DNA of 64,000 nucleotides from Cryptomeria japonica (Eukaryota > Streptophyta > Pinopsida > Cupressales > Cupressaceae): assembly GCF_030272615.1 (NCBI RefSeq), contig NC_081406.1:398261939-398325938 (forward strand), written 5' to 3'. Of the stretch, positions 11,895-24,399 are shown piece after piece (position 1 is the stretch's first letter; each line of letters opens with the position of its first letter). Under the pieces are notes generated by a model. The model saw only the letters and a program-made list of their open reading frames with translations. It ran no database searches and was not told the DNA's origin. The position numbers were made by a program, and so were the translations under genes.

Positions 11895-14740
11895 GTATTT
11901 ATGCTTTTATTAACTTACTTAAACAAGTTTATGAGTTTTCCCTTCTTTCCCTTTTTTTTTAGTATTATTAAGTTTGTATATACATGTAGAAAACTAGAAG
12001 AATAATGACAGTAAGTTATAGATGAAGGATTCACTATCTATTTTTTTTTTAAAAGCTAATATATATGCTATATTTCTTTTTTTTTGTTGATAAGGCATTC
12101 TACTTATTCCCATCTTATTTAAAAATATACATTTACAGAAAGCTCTAACCTATCTATTTTCCCTTTTAAGACTTAGATTTTAACTTTGGAAATGGAACAC
12201 TAATTAGCTTTATTTTTCTGCAACTAATAAAATGACAGAAAACAATAATTTATAACAGCAACTATATTAACCTAGAAAACATGTAAATCAACTTAAAGAT
12301 AGATAGATTAAACCTATTTAACACATTTAGTAATTGTATTTAGCTCAAGAGCCTATATGCATGATATTCCTTATTTCCATAATTTTATTTGCATGAAGAA
12401 TAAAAGGAACTTTAAATTTCAAAAAGAAACATGAATGCAACAACTTTTATATATATATTTTTAAAAAAACCATAGAACTTAATAAAACTTATGCATTTCA
12501 TTTTTACAAAAATAACTAAGTAAACTCATGCATTTCTTTAAGCATTTTATTTATTTTTAAATGAAGATAGCATTACATATGGGATTGAAACCCTACTAGT
12601 CTCTCCTCTTTAATGAATAAGAACTTATAATAAAATACATACATTTCTTTGCTTTTGGAAAGATAAATACAACATTGACTCCTCTTTTCTTTTTGCTACA
12701 AATTAAATACATTTTTTTTTGAAAACTTTTTCTGCAAGTTAGAACAGCAACTATTCCCTTTATCTTTTCTTTTCCATCCCAAGCAACCTGCAAATAAATA
12801 CAACTTGACCATGGAGAGCTCACCTCCCAGCCTAGGCTTACTAGAAGACACCCCCAAGCTTGGAGAACCAAGCACTAGACGGGTCACAAACAAACAAACA
12901 ACACAACAAATAAGGGGCAAACACTCAAAATGCATTTTCCCATCCCAAGCTACACTCTCACCACAACTTGTGATGAACTTTCCATGGGTGGAAGTGGACC
13001 AAGTACCATTGGGGAGATTACAAGCATAATACAACTCAAGCCACCTCATGGCAAAACAAAATACAACAAATTCACCTCTACTCCCTTATGCCCCCCAAAG
13101 GTATAAAAGCCACATTTTCTTCCCTTATGACCCCCAAATGCATACACAAGGCTATGCAGCAAGGGTCACAAAGGACACCCTTGAGGTCACTCTCCATAAG
13201 GAGAGCCTCTCACCCAAGGCCGTCATACTTCATCCACCCCAAGACCATCCTACTCTCCCAAGAGTAGGAGGCCTTGGACACTCCCAAAACAAGAACACAT
13301 AAACAAAGAACAAGAAAAGGAAAATTTTACACTTTTCTCCTACCAAACAATTTACATATACACATCTCCTCATATACGCATTTCTTTCTTTCAAAACAAC
13401 ATAACTAAAAGGAAGTAAAAGCAACCTTAATCTGCCAATAGGTATGTTAGACTTAGCTGGGGATGAGCTGCCCAAATCTACACAAACTTTCCACCAACAC
13501 TTCACCAAAATTCTATCCTACAACTAATTTAAAAAAAAAAGCATAATCTCCAACAATGGAGAGTGGGTGATTACTCACTAAGTCCCTAATTCCTGCCTAA
13601 GAAGGCCTCTCTCCCACTTCCCAACCCCTTGGGTAAGGTGAGAGTTCCCATTGGTTGGTCTTCCCAACCTCTTACATGTTGCTAAAACTGGAAAGGGAAA
13701 AGGTGGGAGAGGATGGGGAAGAGAGTTTGACATGAAAAGGGAAGGTTGTCTATCCTTGGGAAAACCACTTTTTGAGGTGACTAAACAGTCACATGGGAGT
13801 AGTCACATGTTTAAAAATACCCCTAACCCATAGGTATACCCTTTGGACCTTTGGAAAAGCCCTAAAACTGACCCTAGGAGTCCATTTGACCCCTTAGAAA
13901 CCCAACTGAAGTTAACCTACGGGTCAAACCTGAGTTGACCACTCCCAAGACTCTCTACCCAAGGCAAATTTGGGACCACACTCATGTGTTTGAATGGCTT
14001 TGGTAAAAAAAAAACTCCCTCCAAGAGACAAGTCAAAATCAATGACACTAATCAGCACATGTGTCAAGTGACACAATAAAATACAATATAAAAATCACAC
14101 ATGGAATTTGTCTCTTGTAGGTTTACACAATTAAATTAAATTAAATTAACACACAAGCATCATTTACTTTCACAAATAAAATACATTACAAATGGGGTGT
14201 TGTCTCTCCAAATAGACAACCCCTGGCTTAACAAACGTACATTGGTCTAGGTTTGGTTCTCCATATTATTTCCATGGTCACATGGATAATTTTCCTGTGC
14301 ATCTCAATTAACACATTAGTAATTTCAAATAATCACAATTATATATATAATTAAACACATGGATTTCAATGCACATCAAACACTCATACATTTGAAAATA
14401 CTAATTCAATATCCCATTCATTTAAATTTGATTCCACATAAGCAATTATCATACTCCTTGAAATTGAACCATTCATATAATAAGCATCCTATTTCTATCA
14501 TCAAAATGAAGTCCTGCAAATCTAATAATGACATACATCATTTCAAAATAATTCTATTCTAGCAACATATAAAGTTTCATAATCATAATGCATAAAATGA
14601 AGCATCAATATACGTCAATGTGATCCAAATCATGGAATCATATAGGTTCTAAATCCATAATGCATAAAATAAAACATCCATAATAGTCTGAATATGAAAA
14701 TAACAGAAAATGTCAAGCTGAGTCAGGGTAGGGCCTCACA

Positions 14741-14745
14741 CATAG
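14741..14745. repeat. Target site duplication CATAG, right copy (G2)
   Basis: Matches 1487-1491 exactly. G1 gag resumes on its far side. Confidence 0.9.
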
Positions 14746-15141
14746 AACCTATGCTCATACTGGTCTACTGTCATCCCATACTGATGCAAGGCATAAAACT
14801 CATCTGCTCGAGTCTGCCTCCATTGGGGTCAGAGAAATCCTGCCCTGAATCTCTCCAGAAAAAGTTCCCATGTGATGGTGTTAATGCATATACCGATCTT
14901 CTCCTCCTCTAATCTCCACCAGATTGAAGCAAATTTATTTAAGCTCATAATAGCACATCTTGCCTTGGTGTTATTGCTGTATGGAAACATAGCGAAACAC
15001 CGGTCCAAGCTGATAAGCCAAGTCTCTGCCTCAAGACCAGTACCCATACCATCAAAGTAAGGAGGATTGGACCTCATCAAGTCCTTTATGTGACCCAAGG
15101 AAGGTGGATCTCGGATAGCTGGAATCTCCCCTTGCCTTGGT

Positions 15142-15198
<57 letters not shown>

Positions 15199-15512
15199 TC
15201 TGGAACCTGTTGAAGTGGCTCCTCAACTTGAGCATGAATAGGTTTCTCAAACTCAAGCCTTTGGCCTAACCTAGCCAGAACCTCCTGAAACATCTATCTC
15301 AACTCTTCCCTTTCAAAAACATGTTCTCCTGCATGCTGAGAGTTCTAATGAATAGATTGTTCCTACTCTTGATGTACTAACTGTTCTGGCTCAACACTCA
15401 CATGAGTGGGTGGTGGTGAAGGACTGTGATGGTCAGAACCATGGCCCCATCCTCCACCTCTGCCTCCTTTGCGACCACCCATACGGCCACCTCCTCTAGC
15501 TTTCCTAGCCAT
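14746..15512 (-). pseudogene. G1 gag, N-terminal part
   Basis: Starts at the ATG at 15512 (MARKARGGGRMGGRKGGRGG), a basic Gly/Arg-rich leader. A stretch of about 16 Arg-Glu repeats follows, encoded by a (CT)n microsatellite. The gag core has PPYFDGMGTGLEAETWLISL, DRCFAMFPYSNNTKARCAIM, IWWRLEEEKIG and, near 14750-14765, YEHRFY. There the frame is cut by G2 and resumes at 1491 with ELKQYVGIGTEE. Stops after HQE, SIH and EELR lie in the leader. Capsid-type role by family; this copy is dead. Confidence 0.87.
15144..15195. repeat. (CT)n microsatellite inside G1 gag
   Basis: About 26 CT units. On the coding (minus) strand it is (GA)n and reads as alternating Arg-Glu in frame with gag. Confidence 0.93.
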
Positions 15513-15640
15513 GACCTGGTACCATAAAAGAGAAAACGGTTCAGATCCATAGCAAGGATAAGACAAGAGAGATACAAACATTATGACCTAAGCTGGATGG
15601 TCAATGAAAGGCACACTACAAACCTAGAGTACCCATTGTT

Positions 15641-15660
15641 GAAACTTTGGCTCTGATATG
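15641..15660 (-). other. G1 primer-binding site, diverged
   Basis: On the minus strand CATATCAGAGCCAAAGTTTC lies three bases after the LTR end. It resembles the initiator tRNA-Met complement (TGGTATCAGAGCC) with changes in the first bases. Confidence 0.75.
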
Positions 15661-17012
15661 AAATGTAATGCCTCGCTAGGAACCCTAAAGGAAAACAACA
15701 CAATTAGGCAACTAAAGGGTGAAATAATTTTGTTTGTTTGTTAAAGACTAAGTGTACTAACTATAACCATTGCACGTTTATCAACACAACGAAAGTCTAT
15801 CATAAGTTTTCCTAAGGGTAACCAACGAAGATTAATTTCATAGATTATATTAACACCACAATTAATCCATTTAATTAGATAAATTGAATACTTAAGTTTA
15901 AAATTACACATACATCCAAATTTCATAATAAAGAAATAAAAGTATTCCAATGTATCCAATTTCCACAAACCATTTAAACATAAGATCAAAACAATAACAT
16001 TCATTTCACTGACATAATAATATTACAATATCCATAAATACATGGCTTCCAATAATACCACTGGTTACAAAGATACAATATCAAGGTTACATAAAAGTCT
16101 GATACAATGACCACAAGGTCTCAACTGAACAATTATCTCGAACAAGAGCTGGTACATAAACCACGAACCAAGAAACACCAGCGAAGCCTTTCCTCGCCTG
16201 AAGATACAATCCAAAACATCCGATGGGAAGTGGCACTACCACCCGACCATGTGTTCCCGAAATGGAACCACCCCACCGTGCTAGGAGATAGTAGAAAACC
16301 CTCAATCAAGAAAAGTAAGGCAAGTACGAAAGGACTACAAGACTCTGCAAATATCCATGTGACTCAACTCACAAAACACTAGTGACTCTAAGAAGAGAGT
16401 GTCATTGCATAGCTTGATGGTTACCATGGTACAGCCTCCATAGGTCCCGACCCCCATCCTCGGGTTTCTCCTGGTAACCTCTCCCGAGCCTCCGGTTCCA
16501 ACTAAGTCTCATGCGGACCCTACCAATCCTTTCGTGAAGACAAGGTGGTAATTTTGCCATTCCAGGCCTTCTTGTAACATTATGAGCCCTGTACAAGCAC
16601 TCACCTATGCACGAGACACATTTATCTTAATTAATATTTAATCTACCCACCCCCTAATCAATTATTAGGTTATCACTTTTTAACTAACTCTCGATGGGTT
16701 ATCCTGTCATCCACTTCGGGCACGGCCCCCGCTCGAAAGCCACTCTCTCTCCTAGGACACTAACAGGAAATGTTTCTCTCTATGAGAACTCTATGGTGAA
16801 ACAGACAACCATAAACAATCCTGACAAGCACAGGTGAAGGATAAACAAATACCAACCCAAGATTGACCATTTGGAAAAAAACACACAATGGCTCATATCA
16901 AATAGGTTATACAACAACACCTGGTCTAGGAGAAATAATAAAATAGGACACAATGACAATTTAACCAAAATACCAATGAAATTTAAGCTTGACTGACAAC
17001 ACAATATACGTA

Positions 17013-18005
17013 GGGTGAACTCACAAAGCTGGTTCCCACTTTTTGGTACATCCTGATTTTTGCTGAAATCATACATTTTTAAAAAAATATAATGATTTAA
17101 GCTTTAAGAGGTCCCATTTGAAGTAATTAATTGAAGAGAGTTAGATCAAAGGCTCTTAGATCAAAATTTCTTGGATAGAACCTCTCTACTTCTAAATCAT
17201 ACTTGCAATGGAGTCTCCTTTGCATCTATCAAATGCTGATAAGAAACCATTTTTACATTAGCTTTTGAGGGGTCAAACGAATTCATTTAGAAGTTTTGTT
17301 TTCTTAAGGATTTAGTCCTTATTATAAGCTTTCCAAATAATATAATTTTTAGTATATTTAATTTCATTAATATATTTTTATTTTATTTTTTATGAATGTG
17401 GGTTTTTCACCAAACATGAACTTCTTTGTTCAATGCATTGGGAAAAATAGTAAAATAATTCAAAAAAAATCTGAAAAATATCTATGCCCTAGGTATTGAT
17501 GTCTTCTTTCTAACAAAAAAAATAAAACTGAATTTTGATATATATAGAACAAGTTATGTGTTCAAACGTACACCTATATCTAAATTATAATTAGTCGGAC
17601 TTCAAAAGTTAATAAAATAAAAATTATTCAACATATCACTTTCAAACCAACTACATGTCCTGGGTATTGATGTTACAAACCCAAATTTAAAAGAGATAAG
17701 TTTTTATCATTTATAGAAAAAAAGTTATACGTTTCGGGATGCTCATCACTCTTAAAAAATGTTGTTTGCTGTAAAAAACTACTTTTGAGTGAGATGGAAA
17801 AATCAATAAAATTTTATTCAAAAAAAATTGAAAAAACTATATTTAGAATCTACAAAAAAGATGTTACAAATCACTAGTTTATATCATCTTCAAATTATTA
17901 AAGGTTTAAAAGTTATAGGTGTCAGAAAGTGAAGATTTTTTGCAAAATGTTCATCTAAGTGTCAAAGTTGGTCAAAAAATGGGAACCAGTATTGTGAGTT
18001 CACCC
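17013..18005. mobile_element. Non-autonomous DNA transposon (993 bp) with 33-bp terminal inverted repeats
   Basis: The left end GGGTGAACTCACAAAGCTGG is matched in inverted orientation by the right end (GGGTGAACTCACAATACTGG on the minus strand). About 29 of the first 33 bases agree. CGTA flanks both sides (17009-17012 and 18006-18009), a likely 4-bp target duplication. There is no transposase frame. The interior holds three degenerate copies of a 115-130 bp segment beginning near 17455, 17625 and 17812, sharing TATTCA..., GGTATTGATGTTACAAA and AAAAGTTATA words. I cannot assign a superfamily. Confidence 0.78.
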
Positions 18006-18478
18006 CGTAAGATCCTATTACAGGCAATCTTTCCTTAAAAAACAACCAAAGCATAAATAACATGCAATTTACGAATTTCCAGATAACAAGAATTTACAAC
18101 TATTTAATACCAAAAACATCCATCTTGTCATTTGTCCAAAAAGATTTAAAATAAAAATAATTCTTCTAATGTATTTTCAACATATTCATAGAAATTAACA
18201 TTCCAAACTATAATTAAATAATATTTTAAATAATATTTAAAATATTATAATAACTATCAAAAGGAAACATTTCTAATATATAAATATATATATATAAACA
18301 CATATACGAATATACATATATTTATTTATATACATATATAATATAACACATAATAAATTTCATTTATCCAACCCCTGGGTACGAAACTCAAAACAGTCAT
18401 ACCGCAGTATGCATAGGGTTTAGAAATTAATTTCAAAAAATTAAAACCACTTTTAAATTTGTAAAAAGCCCTTATCAT

Positions 18479-18639
18479 GGTAGCCTAAGCTACTGCCGGT
18501 AGCTAGTACTACCATTCGGTAGCACTGCTACCGTCGGTAGCTAGTACTACCGTTTGGTAGCACTACTACCGTAGGTAGCTGCTACCGTCGGTAGTACTAT
18601 GTACTACTACCGTCGGTAGCGGATGCTACCGTAGGTAGT
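18479..18639. repeat. Cluster of CTACCG/CGGTAG palindromic repeats
   Basis: About ten hits of CTACC/GGTAG words in 160 bases, many arranged as near-perfect palindromes such as GCTACCGTCGGTAGC (7-base arms around one base) and TAGTACTA. It ends at a poly-T run. It lies in the G1 LTR and is GC-rich compared with its surroundings. It could form serial hairpins in DNA or RNA; its role is unknown. Confidence 0.85.
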
Positions 18640-19280
18640 TTTTTTTTTTTTATATTTTTATAATTTTTTAAAAAAATTTTATATATTTTTTTTAACAGAA
18701 TAATAAAAAACAATATTTTTCCAACAATTCCTTTTTAATAAAATTTTAATATTAATAATAAATTTTTATTTATTTTTCCAATAATTCCATTTTCACAGAA
18801 TTTAATCCTTCTTCATATATATATTTTTAAAAATTTAATTCACCCAAATAAATTTAATGTGTAATTAAATTTATTTTCTTAAGGTAATTAAAACCATTTC
18901 TTAGGTAAATACACTTTCTCACAAATCTTGCAATTTCCATGCATCCTAAAATCTGACAAATTTTCTATAATAATATTCTCTTAATTTTCTCAAAATTACA
19001 TACTTCCCATAAATTAGAAATACACATCAGACATGGATTTTAAAACAAAACTCGAATTCACCAGAAGAGGGTTTGCATTTAAAAATAACTTTACACACAC
19101 AGAACAATTAGAGAAGAATAGAAATATTTACTAAAAACCCACAACTAAGAATTCATCCAACCTGGTATAGCTTTCCTGGAAGAAATTTGTAGAAGAGCCC
19201 TAATCCCTTCAATAACTTTCAATAAAATTTCTTCACCTAAATTCTGGACCTATTCTTGTGTCCCTAAAATAAAGACCTAA

Positions 19281-19292
19281 CCCCTATTTAAA
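19281..19292 (-). promoter_or_regulatory. Possible TATA box of G1 LTR
   Basis: On the minus strand TTTAAATAGGGG stands about 1 kb from the LTR 5' end, a plausible promoter position for a long LTR. It is the only such motif in a GC-containing context nearby. Weak evidence. Confidence 0.35.
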
Positions 19293-20299
19293 CTAAAATT
19301 CTAGGTTCAATAGCTTTTTTTCACAAAAAACCTAAATTTAGAATAATAGTAATTTTTATTTTATTTTCTAAATTTATCACATGCAATAATTAAAAAACAT
19401 TATTCTTTCTTTTCTTTTCTCATGCACATTAATTAATTTCTAAATAAAGAATTAAAACAATATTTTAATTCTAATTAATCCTTTTTATTCATTTATTTAA
19501 TTATAACTTTAGAAAAATAATAAATACAATTAATCTAATTTATTTTTAAAATAAAAATATATTTCTAATACCATGCAGCTTAATTTAATAATTTCTTTAA
19601 TTAACTAAATTTATAATCTCAATGCATAAACAATACAATAATGAGATAATTTCATAGACTAATTAATTAATTAATTAAATCCACTAAAACACTCAAATTA
19701 AACAAATCTCAAGCAATTACCCATAAAAGATAAAATGACAAAATATGAAGACCGAACTAACTGACAAGACGACCAACTGACGATACTCATACGAGTGTAA
19801 CTGAGTAAAATAGGGTCAACTACTATTTCCACTTCCATCGAAAAATATAAGGTACGCTCAGACCTGTGAAGCCAGGTGGAGAGGATACCCCGTACCTACC
19901 CGGTACTTGTACCTACAATATCCTGCATCACCGAACCACACATGCATATATATATAATATAGAAAACATGACATACACACCGATGAAGGAGAATCACGAT
20001 GTTCCCTATCTCACCGAAATGAGTGAAGGAAAATCGTCCCCTTGCATCCAATACACTTGCAAACACACAACATATAATTACACATTGCATAGATAAAGTA
20101 AGATGTCAGTACATAGCAATAATCCATAAAATGCCATAAATCATAAATTCTAAAATACTGCAAATAAATTATACATCTCATCTCCAGATAAAGCATAATG
20201 TTATAAAAATCTGAATAATATATCATGGTAATGTATCCACTGAAAACAACCAATAGTAAAATATGTGTCTAATGAGTTCAAACTAGTAGGGATTCTACA

Positions 20300-21237
20300 C
20301 TTCATCTGTAATTCCTCCATCCATTGCAATGGGACAATTTTTTTTACGTTTTCCTTTATACTTCCTATACTTCTCATGTTTTTTTCTCATTATCTCCATT
20401 TGGACAGTTAGTAGCAATATGTCCAATCCAGTTACATGCAAAACACTTCAGTGGTAATTTACCTCTATACTTACCAGTACCTCTGGGTAAATGCTTGGCC
20501 AGCAATACTTGAAGCTCAATCAAACTATCTTCATCATCTACCTCTGTGCTGGGTCTAGACTCATGACTGTAGCTCACTTCTCTGATTTTCCTTACCAGTG
20601 GGGTTGAGGCTGAGGCTCTAAATGCAGATTCTGATCTCTGAACACTTCCATCAAAACCATTTAATTCAAATGGAGTTAATTTACTAATGATAGAGTCAAG
20701 AGTTACCTTTGTCTTATCAATAGATTTGAGTTCCTGAATGGCCGCAACTCGGATAGTGTAGACTGGTAAAAGGGTTCTCAACACCTTGCTAACCACAGTG
20801 GTATCCTCCATTGTACCTCCAACACTTTTGATTTCTCCAACTATCTCCTTGATCCTCTAACCATACTATTGAATGTTTTCTCTTTCAGCCATCCACATAT
20901 CATCAAATTTACCTCTCAACCTCTCTTCCTTAGCAATCTTAACATGCTCATCACCGCTATAGATATCTTCCAGTTTCTTCTATACTTCATATGCAGTTTC
21001 CAATCCATGAACATCAACATATTTTGAATCGGACAAGGAACTGAGGATGGCCTGCAATGCTTGATTGTTCTCCTATTGCTCCTTCGTTTGATCATCTGTT
21101 AGAATCCCAGTAGGCAAGTTATATTTAGTAATAACATGTTCCCAATATTGAGTTCCTAAGCTCTTGACATAGATCTTCATCCTATCACTCTAGATTTTGT
21201 AGTTTTCCCTATTGAACTTTAGACCTTCTTTCTTCAT
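20300..21237 (-). pseudogene. C1 copia gag, cut by G1
   Basis: The ATG at 21237 follows a primer-binding site and LTR. The protein begins MKKEGLKFNRENYKI and contains WEHVITKYNLPTG, YEV-KKLEDIYSGDEHVKIAK (TAG in place of a residue) and LRGKFDDMWMAERENIQ. An open stretch follows (20374-20811) with TLLPVYTIRVAAIQELK and one CCHC knuckle, CFACNWIGHIATNC. One extra A in a poly-A run near 20385 shifts the frame, after which coding sense continues to NCPIAMDGGITDE and stops exactly at the G1 LTR. This is a Ty1/copia (Sirevirus-like) gag. The rest of the element lies beyond G1, left of the window. Confidence 0.85.
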
Positions 21238-21296
21238 CACGTTCTCCTAGATCTTTTCCTCAAGCTATTAGGCTTAAACACAAGGGGACCTAGATA

Positions 21297-21310
21297 GCTC
21301 TGATGCCAAT
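21297..21310 (-). other. C1 primer-binding site
   Basis: On the minus strand ATTGGCATCAGAGC directly follows the LTR end. It is initiator tRNA-Met type with one change (C for T). Confidence 0.75.
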
Positions 21311-21741
21311 TGCTAATATGATGAAACTATAAGGATCCGATCAACTACTAAGAAGGGGGGGTGAATCAGTAGATAGAAAATAAACTAAACTTTCACCAAA
21401 CAAACTTTCAACTTAGAATCCAATCACTAAACTAACTGGTTTAGTCATTGTATCAAAAACTGCAACTGCATTGTCAAATTTTACCAGTTGACCAAAATAT
21501 CAATGATACAATGAAACAAATCTGAAACTCAAATACCATTTAACCAAAATATTAAACCACTTCACTAATATCAGTAATAGCATATTTCAGATCATTTCCA
21601 ATCATCTAAACACATCTAAGTGGATTTACCAATCATTCATTTCAACCATATCAATAACACTTCCACAAAATCATTCACCACTTGACACAATTATTTTTCA
21701 CATGGAAACCCAAATGGGAAAAACCATGGCAGGGATGAATA
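21311..21741 (-). repeat. C1 5' LTR, segment 1
   Basis: Begins TGCTAATATG next to the primer-binding site and carries the shared GGGGGGGTGAATCAG box. It is interrupted at GAATA (21737-21741) by element E2 and resumes at 27003. Confidence 0.8.
21737..21741. repeat. Target site duplication GAATA, left copy (E2)
   Basis: Precedes the TGTTAG start of E2. The same five bases follow its GCCAACA end at 26998-27002. Confidence 0.85.
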
Positions 21742-22206
21742 TGTTAGTCCCAATCGATGCTGAGAGGGGAGGGGTGAATCAACAATTTACCAGTTTTACT
21801 CAATTAAACCTTTTAACTTAAGTTTTTACAAACTTAACATTCATCAATATAAATAACTACTGTAGAAGAATAATCATGCATGAAAAGATACACAGTGACA
21901 CCAAGATTTATCTCATGGAAACCCAAATGGGAGAAAACCACGGTGTGAGTAGGAAATCACAAAAAATTGTACTCTTCTAGAGTATGCCCAATGAGGAGCC
22001 ATCCCTATTAGAAGATTACAAGGACACTGCTAGGTGCCACCCGGTTAAGGGATTTTGTCTAAGGCATGTTAGTGCCTTTACCATGTTAAAGGTAGCCTTG
22101 TCAAAGGTCTTAAGATCATCAATTAAGATGACACCCTGTTAAGGTATTTTTACTACGGGACCTGTTAAAGTCCACCCTATCAAGGGATTTTAGTTCCAAT
22201 GGTTAG
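21742..22206 (-). repeat. E2 3' LTR, truncated
   Basis: Closely matches the first 465 bases (plus-strand reading) of the LTR at 25752-26997, including the GAGAGGGGAGGGGTGAATCAAC box and the CTGTTAAGG-rich stretch. Similarity stops after CCAATGGTTAG, and ORF2 coding sequence begins about six bases later. The remaining 780 bases of LTR and the polypurine tract are missing, as after an internal deletion. Confidence 0.85.
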
Positions 22207-22211
22207 GGATT

Positions 22212-23886
22212 TTAGATCAGGGCTTCTTCAGTTTTCCTTTTATCTTCTTCATTACTGAGGGAATATGTTCTCCCAACACCAGACAAACCTCCAAATTCTT
22301 TGATCCCATGGACCAATTCATCCACTGTTGGAGCTTTGTTTCTTCCACTCCTGCTGACCTCTTTAATTTCTACATCTGATTGGGTGTCAGTGATATCACC
22401 CTCTTTCTCATCATTTTTGAGCTTTGTATCACTCTTCTTCTTTCTTCTATAGGCCACTCCTACCAGTCTATCTTTACTTGGGGAAGATACAGGAGTACCT
22501 ATATCCTTTTCTTTTGTGTATATTGCAGGCTTGGTTGTTGCAGTTCCCTTGGGTTTTGTCTTTGGTACTTTCTTCTTTCCACCTATTAATTTTTCTTCTT
22601 TAGTAGGTGTGACCCATGTTTTCTCACTAGCACCGGTGGAGGTAGTGGAACTGGATGCTTCACCTCCATATTTCTTGTCAAGAGTATCAATGATTCTTCT
22701 TACTTTTCTTTTCATGATTGCAACCTGAAGTTCCTATTTTATTTTGGAGCTTTCCTCCTCACAGGTTCCAAATCTCTTTGCCTTCGAGTCTACCAGTTTG
22801 GACAATAGCATATTGACATGAATTTTAACAATATCTATTGCAACCTCATAGCCCATAGGTGGAACCCAAAAGGTTCTGGGTTGACCTGCTTGAATGATAC
22901 AACAATTAGTGTCTACAAGAAAGAAAATGTTGTCTTTGTATTTCTGCACTATACCAATTGGAATTCTTTCCCTCTTGTGCATCCTAATTTTAAATTCCCT
23001 AAAGTATTCCCACATTGTTTAACCAAACTTATCTCCTAGATCCCTAATCATTTCACCTATCTGAACCATCATAGGTTTCTCTTTAGACCATACTACATTA
23101 CCCTTACCGGGGAAAAAGTTTTGCACATAGAAAAATATACATACCAGTAGTGAGCCATATTTGAAATATTTCTTCTTGTCCTTCTTAATTATTTCCATGT
23201 TCACTATAAATTGACCTTTAATCATCTCACAAATATCATAGGTTGCATCCTCCTTGATAATTTGATAGCCATCATGTATGGCATCACTCGACACACTATT
23301 CATCCGGCTTGATTGATAAACCCTGTAACCCGACACTGAGAGGTAAATATTATTTCAACATCCTCAATATGGGTGATTGTCATTGCTCTACTATCACATC
23401 AGATTTGGTTAACCAAATGACTTCAGATGATGAAATTGTTCTTAGGGTTAGTGCTTCACCAGTTGCACTAAACCCTGTTACTCTTCGAATCACCTCCTTT
23501 GTAATCTTGATAGGTGCTTGAGATTCTAGCCACAAAAATTGATCATGAACTCTACTCATTACATAACTAACCCAGTCATCATGAAACTGATTAGGAAAAT
23601 CAATAACATTAGCCAAACCCTTGGTCTTCAGAGATACAAATTTTGCCTTCAATTGAGCATTAGTACAAAACCCTTTAAACTCATTTCGAATGAACTTGTC
23701 TCCAAGTTCTTTGAGCTTGCAATGAATTTAGGAGTGAATGTCTTCTACCAACAATATACTGGAGGGAATAGATGATAAGGCATTAGTCATGTTGATCTCA
23801 CCGGATTTCATCGGATGCAGCTTGAACTTGGATTGGGGTTCTTTGATAGCTTTAGCCAACACAAGAGTCGATATCGATGCTGCCAT
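22212..23886 (-). pseudogene. E2 ORF2, unknown protein conserved with E3 ORF2
   Basis: The first ATG (23886) opens MAASISTLVLAKAIKEPQSK. Landmarks in order: SSILLVEDIHS (about 23760), then VSYVMSRVHDQFLWLESQ and IKITKEVIRRVTGFSATGEA (about 23460-23570). Next come a hydrophobic YFKYGSLLVCIFFYVQ with FFPGKG (about 23100-23170), RIPIGIVQKYKDNIFF and MGYEVAIDIVKIHVNMLL (about 22800-22970), and a Lys/Ser-rich tail ending EEALI (22212). Open pieces are 23380-23652, 23019-23336, 22734-23015 and 22212-22715, joined by stops and small shifts. Each landmark has a counterpart in E3 ORF2. I recognise no known enzyme and propose no function. Confidence 0.75.
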
Positions 23887-24399
23887 GATGACCTTCAGAC
23901 AAAATTTTCTCAGATGAAGTTGAATACCTTATCCTTAGAAATACCAAACACCACTATCACTCTGCTTTAACTTTCCACACAAATATTTCTTAGCAAGATT
24001 CAAATCGCCTTTGATTGCACAGGAGCTCCAGAGATTTCACAAGAAAACAGGATAAATAAAAATGTGTTGACATTTCCTTATTTATCCATTGGGATTTATC
24101 GGCATTATGATACAATGGTTAGATTTGAAACTTACAATATTAAAGTACACCAATTTGCCTTTACCATTTATTTGTTACCAATAATGATACACAAACAACT
24201 AACTCACAAGACAAATTTTCAACCAATAACTTTTAGACTAGCTTTTATGCATCACAATTATGTAGATAGACATATCCTTATATTTATTAAGGGGAATCAA
24301 AAGTAATCTTACCATATGTGCTCCCCTTGGGCATTGGTATGCCTAGTTAGAAGAAGAGATGTCATCACTGATGGATAATGACTTGGTTTCAGAATGACC

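Larger units (their letters stand above)
15664..20299 (-). repeat. G1 5' LTR (4636 bp including a DNA transposon)
   Basis: Bounded by TGTAATGCCT next to the primer-binding site and by TTCTACA at 20299, where C1 gag coding sequence stops abruptly; that abrupt switch fixes the outer end. Without the 993-bp transposon at 17013-18005 the LTR is about 3.6 kb, similar to G2. It contains a GC-richer part near 16400-16620, a palindromic repeat cluster at 18479-18639 and a possible TATA box. The partner 3' LTR lies left of the window, so the 5-base duplication (predicted CTTCA) cannot be verified. Confidence 0.82.

Noticed and set aside
18479-18639. CRISPR-like array
   Set aside because: Repeats overlap and are palindromic with no constant-length unique spacers, and the context is a plant LTR.
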